A stretch of 64,000 bases of DNA from Salmonella enterica subsp. enterica serovar Choleraesuis (GTDB lineage: Bacteria > Pseudomonadota > Gammaproteobacteria > Enterobacterales > Enterobacteriaceae). The notes under the pieces were generated by a model. The model was not told where the DNA came from and searched no databases. It saw only the letters and a program-made list of their open reading frames with translations. The stretch is taken from assembly GCA_022846635.1 (NCBI GenBank), contig AP025685.1:2232001-2296000 (forward strand). The letters are read 5' to 3'. The position numbers were made by a program, and so were the translations under genes. Positions 1 to 10,075 of the stretch are shown here, piece by piece; the stretch's first letter is position 1, and every line of letters begins with the position of its first letter.

Positions 1-682
1 GCACGGCCATGCTCAGTAACAGCAGGTAGTTAGGTGCCGACCAGCGGGAGCCCTCCTCCGGCTCCCGCTCGGCGGTCAGATAACTGCCCAGCCGCAGCTC
101 GCGGGTGGCAGCCAGCTGATCGGGGCTAATTGCCCGGCGTGAAGCCAGCGGATGGTCAGGAGCGGCAAACAAAGCCATCTCGGTTTGATGTGGCAGGCGC
201 GCCGCACCGATATCCGGCGGATAACGATCCCGCGATGCCACCAGCCCCAGATGGGCGCGCTGCTTTTGCAGCAGATCGATAACATCCTCTTCTTCATTCA
301 CCAGGCATTCAAACTCGATATCAGGAAAGCGCCGGTCGATGGCACGCATCATCTGCTCCAGCGCCAGCGGATCAAAAGTATCGGACAGCACAAATGTAAG
401 CCGGGGCTCAAGGCGATCCGCCAGACGGATAGCCAACTGCTCCAGCCGATAGTGGGCCTCCAGAATCTCCCGCGCCTGAACCAGCACTCGCCGTCCGGCC
501 TCGGTCAGCTGCGGCTGGCGACGGCTGCGGTCGAAAAGCTGGATATCTAAATCAACCTCAAGGTTAGCGATTGCCGCGCTAATGGTGGACTGGCTTTTAT
601 TGAGTCGGCGCGCTGCGCCGGAAAAGGAGCCGCTGGCGACCGTTTCCACTAATGCTTCAAGAGCTTCTGGCGAGTAGTTCAT
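1..682 (-). CDS. LysR-family transcriptional regulator (partial, C-terminus beyond window)
   Basis: Reading the minus strand from the ATG at 680-682 gives an open frame to the window edge. It begins MNYSPEALEALVETVASGSF and carries a classic LysR winged helix (SGAARRLNKSQSTISAAIANLE, residues about 20-42). A substrate-binding domain follows (VLSDTFDPLALEQMMRAIDRRFPDIEFE). The last third of the protein is missing because it lies left of the window. The gene is divergent from the PACE efflux gene at 783, the arrangement known for AceR/AceI in Acinetobacter, so it probably controls that pump. The family and start are clear; the effector is unknown. Confidence 0.88.
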   Translation of the reverse strand, partial: MNYSPEALEALVETVASGSFSGAARRLNKSQSTISAAIANLEVDLDIQLFDRSRRQPQLTEAGRRVLVQAREILEAHYRLEQLAIRLADRLEPRLTFVLSDTFDPLALEQMMRAIDRRFPDIEFECLVNEEEDVIDLLQKQRAHLGLVASRDRYPPDIGAARLPHQTEMALFAAPDHPLASRRAISPDQLAATRELRLGSYLTAEREPEEGSRWSAPNYLLLLSMAV

Positions 683-722
683 CTATCGTTTTTTCCGATG
701 GTATCTAATTTAGATTCCCATG

Positions 723-739
723 AATTATCGATGATAATT
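723..739. promoter_or_regulatory. Palindrome in the LysR/PACE divergent promoter
   Basis: A perfect inverted repeat, AATTATC-GAT-GATAATT, lies midway between the two divergent starts (682 and 783). LysR regulators typically bind interrupted dyads in such positions. That it is this regulator's operator is inferred. Confidence 0.5.
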
Positions 740-782
740 CCCGCAATGTCTTCCCTGAGCCAATTTTTTGCAGGAGTTTTTT

Positions 783-1232
783 ATGTCTAAGCGTTCAATA
801 GTTGAGCGTGTATTCCACGCCGTGGGATTTGAGCTTATCGCCACCTGTATCTGTGCGCCGGTCAGCGCCTGGCTGATGAACCGCCCGGTGCTGGAAATGG
901 GGGCACTGACCCTGATTCTGGCCTCTGGTGCCATGGTCTGGAATATTATCTATAACATGATGTTTGACCGTCTGTGGCCGGCCGATAAAGTCATCCGTAC
1001 CGCCAGAGTGCGCGTATGCCATGCCCTGGGATTTGAAGGTGGGTTTATTATCATCGGTTCAACGATTGCCGCGCTGTGGCTGGGCGTTGGTCTGGTGCAG
1101 GCTTTTATGCTGGAGATAGGCTTCTTCCTGTTCTTCCTGCCCTACACCGTGGTCTATAACTGGGTTTACGATACGCTGCGCGCCCGGATAGTCGCCCGCC
1201 GTGAAACCCGCGGAAACCGGGCGCTATCGTAA
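783..1232 (+). CDS. PACE-family (AceI-type) multidrug/biocide efflux transporter
   Basis: A 149-aa membrane protein with two tandem bacterial transmembrane pair units, each starting with a similar element (ERVFHAVGFELIAT near residue 8; RVCHALGFEGGFIII near residue 80), giving four predicted helices. This is the layout of the proteobacterial antimicrobial compound efflux family, which exports chlorhexidine and related biocides or polyamines by proton exchange. The conserved acidic residue in helix 1 (GFE) is present. The ATG at 783 is preceded by CAGGAG at 771-776; an upstream in-frame TTG has no ribosome binding site. The divergent LysR gene is the likely regulator. Substrate not determinable from sequence. 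Confidence 0.88.
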   Translation: MSKRSIVERVFHAVGFELIATCICAPVSAWLMNRPVLEMGALTLILASGAMVWNIIYNMMFDRLWPADKVIRTARVRVCHALGFEGGFIIIGSTIAALWLGVGLVQAFMLEIGFFLFFLPYTVVYNWVYDTLRARIVARRETRGNRALS

Positions 1233-1235
1233 TTT

Positions 1236-2885
1236 TTAACGCTGCAAGTGGTGGATATCCACCGGTCTGCCGAACAGGAAGCCCTGAATCTCGCTACAGC
1301 CTTCCTCTTCTAAAACCCGCAGCTGTTCTTCAGTTTCGACACCTTCGGCCACCAGTGGGGTATTGATTGAGTGGCCGAGCGAAATAATGGCCCGCACGAA
1401 AGAGCGGGCCTGGAAGTTGTTTTCCACATTGGTCAGGAAACTGCGATCGAGCTTAATCACATCAAAATGGAAATCGCGCAGCGTGCTAAGCGATGAGTAT
1501 CCGGTACCGAAATCATCCAGCGCAATGCTGATCCCCATTTTCTGGAACTGATGCAAGATACTGTAAGCCAGCTTCTTGTTGACGATAAACGCGGTTTCGG
1601 TGACTTCAAACTCCAGCAGCGATAGCGGATAAGCGGTGCGTTGCAGAATTTCGCGCACTTTATCGATAAAAGTGCGGTGGCGGAGCTGAACGGCGGAGAT
1701 ATTAATGGATACTCTTTTACCTATCTGATTGGCAACCGACTCCTCGCACACCTTCTCAATCACCCAATATCCCAGCGGCACTATGGCGCCGCTCTCTTCA
1801 GCAACGGGAATAAATTCGTCCGGTGCCACCAGCCCGCGCTCAGGATGCTGCCAGCGCAACAGCGCTTCGTAACCGGTAATGCTCTTATCCTTAAGATTGC
1901 GTTTCTCCTGGTAATGAATAAAGAACTGCCCTTCTTTGATACCGCGACGAATATCCGCCGCCATGGCATTGCGCGCACGCGTGCGTTCATCCATATCCCG
2001 CTCATACCAGCAGATTTTAGAATCTACATTGGCTTTAGCGCGATACATAGCCAGGTCAGAATTCCCAATCAGCGCGTTGATTTCCGAACCATCATCCGGA
2101 TAAACCGAAACACCGATGCTGGCACTAACCGTCACTTCGCTATCGCCAGTCTCTATCCGGCCGCTAAAACATTCGTGAAGCTGGCAAGCAAAGCGCTGCA
2201 GCTCCTCCCGATGATAGCAGGGTTTAATCGCCACAAATTCATCGCCGCCAAAACGGGCGACCATCGCCTCCGGCCCAACGATCTTGAGCACCCGCGCCGA
2301 CAGGCGCTGCAAAAGCATATCGCCAATATGGTGCCCTTCGAGATCGTTAATATCCTTGAATTTATCCAGATCGATAGTGCAGATGCCGATATAGGGGTAT
2401 TCACTTTCTTCAAACAGATGCAGAGCAAAGGTGAAAAACTCGTTGCGATTAGGCAGACCGGTCAGTGCATCAAAGCGCGCCAGCCAGGATATTTTATCAA
2501 TAACCTGCTTTTGCTCGCTGATATCGCGAGTTATCTTGGCAAATCCCAGCAGTTCCCCTTGTTCATCGCGAATGGCATCAATGATAACGTGCGCCCAGAA
2601 ACGGCTGCCATCTTTACGATAGCGCCAGCCTTCACCTTCAAATTTACCTTTATGGAGCGCCAGTGCCAGGTTGTGCTGAGGTACGCCGCTTTCCTGCTCG
2701 GCCTGGCTATAAAATACGCCAAAATACTGGCCGATTATCTCATCATCAGCATAGAGTTTGGCCCGACGAGCCCCCTCATTCCAGCTGGCTACCGTACCAT
2801 CCACATTGAGCATGTAGATGGCATAATCTTTAACGTTCTCAATAAAGTGGCGATACGCCACATCAGACAGCTTCTGGTTTGTCAT
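1236..2885 (-). CDS. PAS-GGDEF-EAL bifunctional c-di-GMP cyclase/phosphodiesterase
   Basis: About 549 aa. An N-terminal PAS domain (FIENVKDYAIYMLNVDGTVASWN) with its PAC tail (GFAKITRDISEQKQ) is followed by a GGDEF domain with an intact active site (RFGGDEF) and an EAL domain. The EAL part keeps YEALLRW, the NISAVQL asparagine, the LDDFGTGYSSL aspartates, IKLDRSF lysine and AEGVET glutamate, so phosphodiesterase activity is plausible; both activities may be present. No transmembrane segment is seen, so it is probably a cytoplasmic PAS sensor. An in-frame ATG 11 codons upstream (2918) has no ribosome binding site, whereas the ATG at 2885 follows AAGGTGG, so 2885 is preferred. Signal sensed is unknown. 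Confidence 0.9.
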   Translation of the reverse strand: MTNQKLSDVAYRHFIENVKDYAIYMLNVDGTVASWNEGARRAKLYADDEIIGQYFGVFYSQAEQESGVPQHNLALALHKGKFEGEGWRYRKDGSRFWAHVIIDAIRDEQGELLGFAKITRDISEQKQVIDKISWLARFDALTGLPNRNEFFTFALHLFEESEYPYIGICTIDLDKFKDINDLEGHHIGDMLLQRLSARVLKIVGPEAMVARFGGDEFVAIKPCYHREELQRFACQLHECFSGRIETGDSEVTVSASIGVSVYPDDGSEINALIGNSDLAMYRAKANVDSKICWYERDMDERTRARNAMAADIRRGIKEGQFFIHYQEKRNLKDKSITGYEALLRWQHPERGLVAPDEFIPVAEESGAIVPLGYWVIEKVCEESVANQIGKRVSINISAVQLRHRTFIDKVREILQRTAYPLSLLEFEVTETAFIVNKKLAYSILHQFQKMGISIALDDFGTGYSSLSTLRDFHFDVIKLDRSFLTNVENNFQARSFVRAIISLGHSINTPLVAEGVETEEQLRVLEEEGCSEIQGFLFGRPVDIHHLQR

Positions 2886-3113
2886 ACACTCACTGCCACC
2901 TTTAGTCAGATGACGCATTATGCAAAATTAGCTGTGTAAATATAACCACATTTAACAAATCTGGCGCGCCGAATAACTAATTATTCACATTATTTATAAT
3001 CAATAGCGGAGTGTATAAAAAAGATAAGGTGGAACAATCAGTGGCGTGGGGAGGTTTTCAACCGGCATGTCGGGGCTTGTGAGTTGCAAAAATAACGGAC
3101 ATCAGTGAAAAGG

Positions 3114-3139
3114 TAAAAAAGGCCGCTGACGCGGCCTTT
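3114..3139 (-). terminator. Rho-independent terminator of frmRA
   Basis: Read on the minus strand: AAAGGCCGC-GTCA-GCGGCCTTT followed by a T run, directly downstream of the frmA stop at 3166. Confidence 0.85.
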
Positions 3140-3165
3140 CTGGCACTAATATCTGGCGTAAAGGG

Positions 3166-4588
<1,423 letters not shown>

Positions 4589-4600
4589 AAAGACCTCTGT

Positions 4601-4622
4601 ATACTGTAGGGGGGTATAGTAT
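4601..4622. promoter_or_regulatory. FrmR operator
   Basis: A 22-bp site with outer inverted arms ATACT and AGTAT and inner TA pairs around a run of six G residues. This is the AT-flanked G/C-tract form typical of CsoR/RcnR/FrmR-type operators. It sits 12 bp upstream of the frmR start codon, consistent with autorepression. Confidence 0.82.
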
Positions 4623-4656
4623 CAGAAATTATAACCTGTTGTAAAAATTATAAATT

Positions 4657-4962
4657 CTAAAATATCAGCAAGTTAAGATAGTTACCTGACAGACATATAG
4701 GGGCATAAGCGGACTTTTTACCGGCCCTAAATTTCCCCTCAAAATCATTTCTTAACCGACATAAGAAAGCAGAACACCGCAGATAAATGTATACACATAC
4801 AGCGTTAATCTGCCTGTGTCGCCAGCTTTGGACGAGAGCTAAACCTGTTTCGTTCAGCCACTTGCCCACATGATTGTAGAGCTTGATCTCGCCACGGCCT
4901 TTCAGATGCACAATCAGGATTGATATCGATTTTTTTGGTGAGACGATTACGACTAGGTGCAC
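4657..4962 (-). pseudogene. Decayed fragment of an IS200/IS605-type (Y1, HUH) transposase
   Basis: The frame reads HVHLVVIVSPKKSIS and then HLKGRGEIKLY. This resembles the central part of IS200 TnpA: the HxH metal motif of HUH enzymes followed by (I/V)PPK-SVS and a YLKGKSS-like helix. The N-terminal part is absent because a stop codon lies three codons upstream of the GTG, and the C-terminal tyrosine region is not recognisable. It is therefore most likely a dead remnant. It occupies the AT-rich stretch between frmR and the orphan beta-helix gene. The assignment rests on short motifs and is moderate. Confidence 0.45.
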
Positions 4963-5025
4963 GTGTATTTACTTCCGTCCACGAATTGGAAATAATACCA
5001 ACCCCAAAGTACTAAAAGTTATATG

Positions 5026-5037
5026 CCCCTTTAGGGG
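5026..5037 (-). terminator. Small hairpin downstream of the beta-helix gene
   Basis: CCCCT-AA-AGGGG on the minus strand, about 36 bp after the stop codon at 5073, followed by an AT-rich stretch containing TTTT. It may terminate the tail-spike-like gene, but the stem is short. Confidence 0.3.
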
Positions 5038-5072
5038 TTAACTCCCCCCAAAAAAAGACAACCTAAAACAGA

Positions 5073-6740
5073 TCAGACAAAATACTCTCCCTGAATTATA
5101 AGAGTACCAGACTCTGGAATTGATATACTTACCCCATCAATAGCTGAAAACAACTTAACTCTATTAGTTCCTTTAAGCCATCTAGCTATAACTGTTCTAC
5201 CTGTAGATAGAAGAATTGCGTTAAAAAAACCATCACAGGAAAACAATCTTGGAAAACCAAAAACTTGAAAATCTGTTCCTTCCCCTCCACTCCAGCTTGC
5301 TGAGTACTGTAAGGAAATAGAATTACCATTCATCTTATATTTTAAATCATTTATAGAAAAATCCACGGCATTATTATTTGATGTACCATTTGCAACTCCC
5401 AGACCTGAGGTGAACACATGATCAGATATAAATCTCCCCGATGACTCTATAGATGCAAAAGCATATCCAGGACTCAACTTTAAAGAATCAGGAATGTCAT
5501 ACGTTCTAACATCAATAACTCCATTTGTATTTACAAGAAATAATGTAATAAATGACCCTGTATTTATCACTCGTCCAAAACTAATGCTTTGAATACAGAT
5601 AATACTTCTATTATTAGCCCACACAACAGAACCACCAGAAATCTTACAATTATAGGCAAATGTTAGACTATCAATGCTTGCTCTTGTATTGTAAAATCGT
5701 ACTGCAGCATATAATGTATTTATTAAATTCTCTATTCCAAATCCAGTAATACTTATTCCATCGCACCCATGGAATTCCATAACAACATCGTTACCTTTTT
5801 CAGAGTAACAGCTTTCAAATGTAGAATATTCCTGTCGTGTTATTTTAAATCCTATTTGAAAACCTGACACTCCAACACACTGATAGACATTACTAGTCCC
5901 ACCTAACTCATATGCATCAACTCCTAAATAAGGTTCAATTTTAACACCAACTGTTCCAGAGGCAGGTTCCAATGAAGTATTAATGCCAATGAATGTACTC
6001 CCCTTAATTAAAGATCCCCATATATCTCTCCCATAAAGTCCGATTGACACCCCATCACATCTCACATTTTCAATAACAACCTTACCACAATATGGTGCAT
6101 ATATACCATATAGCACATCACCAGTTACATCACTGCCGTTTCTAAATTGCACCCCTATAAGTGATGAATAATAGCAGTATGAACTGTCCTCATTAACAAA
6201 TATTACTTGTGCCTTTATAGAACTATACACTACAGATTCATCTGTGGCATATACGCCTTGAGTATCCGAGACTTCATTTTTAGATACGGTATCTCCACCA
6301 TATATAATCTTACATATCCATGAGGTTCCCGCTGTCCTTAGCACCATACCAGTACAAATAAGGATAGGCTTAGAGCAGTAGTATGCGTTTTTACTAAGAA
6401 TAAACTCTATATTAGTTGTAAACTGGTGATTTTTCTTTATTTGGTAAGCTTTATAAAATGCAGCCCAAGAGTCTTTAAATGCTGTTTCACCTTCCAACTC
6501 TCCTATCGCACCAAGTTGTTCCAGAGTTATACTACCGTTATGTAATAGTATGGCATATAATCCATTGGAACATTTATATGCAATTTCCGGAATACTTCCC
6601 ATGTCATGACTAATTAAATACCGTCCTCCTCCCCCATCCCCTAATAAATAATAACCAAAAGTGGAACATATAGCCCCATCATCAACATCAGACACTATTA
6701 ATAATTGCAAGCTATCAAAGCACAACTCATTACTTGACAT
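5073..6740 (-). CDS. Orphan right-handed beta-helix protein, phage tail-spike-like
   Basis: About 555 aa and markedly AT-rich compared with flanking genes. The N-terminus has GYYLLGDGGGGRYLI, the glycine-rich motif often seen at the start of phage tail-spike or pectate-lyase-fold proteins. It is followed by many short strand-turn units rich in G, N, S and I/V (for example VVIENVRCDGVSIGLYGRDIW) typical of a parallel beta-helix, and by a beta-rich C-terminal region. There is no signal peptide or transmembrane segment. The ATG at 6740 follows GGGG with 6-bp spacing; an ATG at 6752 lacks a site. No phage structural genes are nearby. It could be a polysaccharide-binding or depolymerase spike left from a prophage or acquired alone. 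Exact function not recognised. Confidence 0.7.
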   Translation of the reverse strand: MSSNELCFDSLQLLIVSDVDDGAICSTFGYYLLGDGGGGRYLISHDMGSIPEIAYKCSNGLYAILLHNGSITLEQLGAIGELEGETAFKDSWAAFYKAYQIKKNHQFTTNIEFILSKNAYYCSKPILICTGMVLRTAGTSWICKIIYGGDTVSKNEVSDTQGVYATDESVVYSSIKAQVIFVNEDSSYCYYSSLIGVQFRNGSDVTGDVLYGIYAPYCGKVVIENVRCDGVSIGLYGRDIWGSLIKGSTFIGINTSLEPASGTVGVKIEPYLGVDAYELGGTSNVYQCVGVSGFQIGFKITRQEYSTFESCYSEKGNDVVMEFHGCDGISITGFGIENLINTLYAAVRFYNTRASIDSLTFAYNCKISGGSVVWANNRSIICIQSISFGRVINTGSFITLFLVNTNGVIDVRTYDIPDSLKLSPGYAFASIESSGRFISDHVFTSGLGVANGTSNNNAVDFSINDLKYKMNGNSISLQYSASWSGGEGTDFQVFGFPRLFSCDGFFNAILLSTGRTVIARWLKGTNRVKLFSAIDGVSISIPESGTLIIQGEYFV

Positions 6741-6988
6741 CTTATACCCCATTCCAATATTAATTTAATGGTTTATGATAAGCACCAACAATCTTACTTA
6801 TCAGGCTATGAGTTTTCAGGTCTTTTAATGCCCTTCACTTTTAAAAAAAGAAAAACAAACATTACAACATCACTCACTAATTTATTTTTTTATTAACAGC
6901 GTGCTTAGCTGTGACACATCCTCATCACAAACACCAAACAAAGAAGATTAGATTATTAAAGGTAAATTTAACCGTTTTTAGATCCCAT
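6741..6988. other. AT-rich intergenic stretch
   Basis: Very AT-rich spacer between the tail-spike-like gene and the sodC terminator. It presumably holds the promoter of the minus-strand gene. No open frame of substance was found. Confidence 0.5.
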
Positions 6989-7023
6989 AAAAAAAGACGA
7001 GCATTGATGATTCATCACTGCTC
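6989..7023 (-). terminator. Rho-independent terminator of sodC
   Basis: Minus strand: an 11-bp stem with one mismatch (GAGCAGTGATG / CATCAATGCTC) around an AAT loop, followed by GTC and seven T residues, 33 bp after the sodC stop. Confidence 0.85.
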
Positions 7024-7056
7024 GCTTAGAGTTAATATCCAACTTTACTCTTGAAA

Positions 7057-7578
7057 TTACTTAATCACCCCACAGACAATTCGGTCACCGCCACCGCCCA
7101 GTGGTTTAGGCTGGTCGGAGAAATTATCCCCGCCGCTGTGAATCATTAAGGCTTTGCCCTTGATGTCATCTAGCTTTTTCAGCCGAGGGGCCACGACTGA
7201 CTGAGTTGCCCTGCCGTCCTGGCTGACGACCAGCACCGGCAAATCGCCCTGATGCCCAGTTCCCTCTGGCCCTTCATGCTTTCCCGTATACCCAGGGTCT
7301 AAATGTCCACCGGCCGACTCAGCCGCTGAGCTTTGACCCAGTTTTAGCGCCGGCTGACAGCTTCCCTTAGCATGGATATGAAAACCATGTTCTCCTGGGG
7401 ATAACGATGTCAGATCGGGGGTAAATTCGAGCCCTTTTTCTGTTTCACTGATTTTAACGTTCCCGACAGATTTACCTATCCCTTCGGGGGTCACCTGATT
7501 CATCTCCACATCGACACTGGCTGCCCAGACGTTGGTTGAAATTGCGAAAATGATTAATCCTGGTACAAGCTTTTTCAT
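7057..7578 (-). CDS. sodC: Periplasmic Cu,Zn superoxide dismutase
   Basis: 173 aa with an N-terminal signal peptide (MKKLVPGLIIFAISTNVWA). It dismutates superoxide in the periplasm. Visible active-site elements are HGFHIH (copper histidines), GGHLDP and GKHEGPEGTGHQGDLP (zinc site and bridging histidine) and MIHSGGDN (last copper histidine). The disulphide cysteines in GSC and RIVCGVI are present. Length and motifs are those of enterobacterial SodC. ATG 7578 is preferred over ATG 7581 because the GAGGG ribosome binding site is then better spaced. It is monocistronic, with its own terminator. Confidence 0.96.
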   Translation of the reverse strand: MKKLVPGLIIFAISTNVWAASVDVEMNQVTPEGIGKSVGNVKISETEKGLEFTPDLTSLSPGEHGFHIHAKGSCQPALKLGQSSAAESAGGHLDPGYTGKHEGPEGTGHQGDLPVLVVSQDGRATQSVVAPRLKKLDDIKGKALMIHSGGDNFSDQPKPLGGGGDRIVCGVIK

Positions 7579-7786
7579 CATTTAACCCTCACGTAATTTG
7601 GCCATCCCTCTGAAAGTGAAGCCGCAGCCTTGCGTGTGGTTTAAGCATAGCTTGCCTAAAAATAAATATTCCCGGGTATCGATAATATGCGGGTCAGGTC
7701 ATAGCCTTCTGGTATTACAGATTGATGGAGAGATTTATCTCAATGAACCACAAGCAACAACTCAGGACCTCCCCTAAATCTGCTGT

Positions 7787-7824
7787 AAAAAGCCCGACAA
7801 CCCAATGAGCAGGAGCTGTCGGGC
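7787..7824 (-). terminator. Rho-independent terminator of yjhX
   Basis: Minus strand: an 8-bp stem GCCCGACA / TGTCGGGC around a 17-nt loop, followed by TTTTT, 45 bp after the yjhX stop. Confidence 0.75.
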
Positions 7825-7868
7825 AGACTGACTCAAACGCAATGATAGCGTTTGCCCGCCGCATTCAC

Positions 7869-8546
<678 letters not shown>

Positions 8547-9029
8547 TTATTTCCTGGATTTGATCAATTTCACCGTCTCATCCACGTCAATCTCATCTTC
8601 AGAGAAGATATGCGTGGTGCCCTGGAAAGTAGTAATCGCCAGTTTCTTCAGGGTGCGCATAGCTCCCGGCTCAGCGGCGGTTTTTGGCCGGATGCTATTC
8701 ATCAGCAGCCCGACTGACAGCGCCACATTCTCTTTATCAATACGCGTATCGGCCGGTACTTCTTCGCTATACACCAGATAAGATTTGATTGAGGTGAGTT
8801 TAATACGCTCGCCGGCGATGTAGATGTTCTTGCTTTCCGGTGCAACCTTCACCGCATAGGCCGACAGGCCTTTGTTATTGGTCGTTGGTTCAAAGGTCAC
8901 CGCAGCGTTTTTCTTGATAAGCTCCGGATTAGCGACCTTAATCACGTGAAAATAGCGGTTGTCGCCGTTTTCATCTTTGATAAATCCAAAACCTTTATCT
9001 TTAAACCACGTTGTGATCGTTCCGTTCAT
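8547..9029 (-). CDS. Cold-shock-domain protein with C-terminal extension
   Basis: 160 aa. Residues 1-62 form a cold-shock (OB-fold) domain: MNGTITTWFKDKGFGFIKDENGDNRYFHV contains the RNP1-like KGFGFI and an RNP2-like YFHV. The remaining about 100 residues do not match a domain I recognise; they are charged (EDEIDVDETVKLIKSRK at the end), with a central strand-rich part. This differs from the about 70-aa canonical Csp proteins. It probably binds nucleic acid in the cytoplasm. The gene stands alone. Specific function unknown. Confidence 0.82.
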   Translation of the reverse strand: MNGTITTWFKDKGFGFIKDENGDNRYFHVIKVANPELIKKNAAVTFEPTTNNKGLSAYAVKVAPESKNIYIAGERIKLTSIKSYLVYSEEVPADTRIDKENVALSVGLLMNSIRPKTAAEPGAMRTLKKLAITTFQGTTHIFSEDEIDVDETVKLIKSRK

Positions 9030-9407
9030 CGCTATTACCGCCTGCTTAATCGTTTATCTACTCAGTTTTTTGCAGCGCGCAGTGTAAAGCACAATGGCTG
9101 CACAGACCATGTCTTTGGTTAAAGTGTGGATGATAAATTTCCGCTATGCGAGGAGCAGAGCCACCGGCTTTAGCCGTACCAGAAACCGCGACACGAACGG
9201 ACAGCGGAAAATAAATAAGATGGCTATATCAGCAGTCTGGAGCAAGCATGCCGGGCGCTTCTCCCTGGCCAATAATCACAGCATCACGTTTCACGGAAAA
9301 TGATCTTAATGCCGGGCCACGTTATTGATAAACAGCCCAAAGCTCCGGGCTGTTTTGTCAGCTTACTGCACCCACGCTGCAAACCTGAAGGGCCTTTTTG
9401 TTGCTCA
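9030..9407. other. Intergenic region between cold-shock-domain gene and yaiL
   Basis: About 380 bp. It holds the promoter region of the minus-strand cold-shock-domain gene on its left and a hairpin (9331-9354) downstream of yaiL on its right. No coding frame is convincing. Confidence 0.5.
9331..9354 (-). terminator. Hairpin terminator of yaiL
   Basis: An 8-bp stem AACAGCCC / GGGCTGTT around an 8-nt loop. The T run on the minus strand is short (TTT), so termination strength is uncertain. Confidence 0.6.
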
Positions 9408-9947
9408 TTACCACATCAGATCGTCGGGGATTTTAAAGTCAGCATACGGATCGTCTTCATCCTGCTCTTCCTGGCTAAGCGCACTATTTAATACAATGCT
9501 GCTCGCATCGCGCTGGGCGATTTTATCAGCCACGCTGGCAGGAATAATCGCATATTCAAATTCGCCGCTGGTAGCTGTCGCCAGGCGCGCAATCGCCAGA
9601 CGGCCATTAATCAGCTGGGTCTGAGTCTGCTTATCAACTTCAATTTTCTTGATCAGATTATTATCAGTGAAGTTAAAACCAATATCGCCTTTAGTTACGC
9701 TGATACGGTTCATTTCAATAAGTTGTTTTACCTGAGCTTTATATTCTTTAGATAACGCGGCCTGTTTTTGCTGCTCATTTAGCTGCTTATCGCGCTCAAG
9801 CTGGGCTTTTTTGTTCTCTTCAACGGCTTCTCGCGCCTCACGCGCCTGCACGCGCGATTTTTTAGCCGTTCGCTGAACTTTGGCCATTTTTTTGCTGGTT
9901 ACTAAACCCGCTTTCAGCATCTGCTCTTGTAAGGTAAGTTTTGTCAT
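9408..9947 (-). CDS. yaiL: YaiL, DUF2058 family protein
   Basis: 179 aa, the same length as E. coli YaiL. It starts MTKLTLQEQMLKAGLV and then has a long basic coiled coil (residues about 20-90, KKMAKVQRTAKKSRVQAREAR). A compact C-terminal domain (NFTDNNLIKKIEVDKQTQTQLINGRLAIARL) and an acidic tail follow. The family is annotated as nucleoid or polynucleotide associated, but its role is not established. Here it is monocistronic. Confidence 0.93.
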   Translation of the reverse strand: MTKLTLQEQMLKAGLVTSKKMAKVQRTAKKSRVQAREAREAVEENKKAQLERDKQLNEQQKQAALSKEYKAQVKQLIEMNRISVTKGDIGFNFTDNNLIKKIEVDKQTQTQLINGRLAIARLATATSGEFEYAIIPASVADKIAQRDASSIVLNSALSQEEQDEDDPYADFKIPDDLMW

Positions 9948-10075
9948 CTTCGCTTCTAAACCCTGGGAATCATGTGCGGGATTATACCCGTAAATTTTAG
10001 CGCCGTACCAGGCGGCTTATGGCTTGTTGCGGCGCGGTCTTAGCAAAAAGGTTGGTGTCCTACTAATTATTTCAA

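Noticed and set aside
1641..2939. Long open frame of 432 codons on the plus strand
   Set aside because: It lies wholly antisense to the PAS-GGDEF-EAL gene, whose domains and active sites are clear. The frame is a by-product of GC-rich codon bias.
4601..4622. Considered as an RcnR-type nickel site
   Set aside because: The adjacent repressor has formaldehyde-sensing P2/C35 and lacks the nickel ligands H3 and H64, so it is a FrmR operator.
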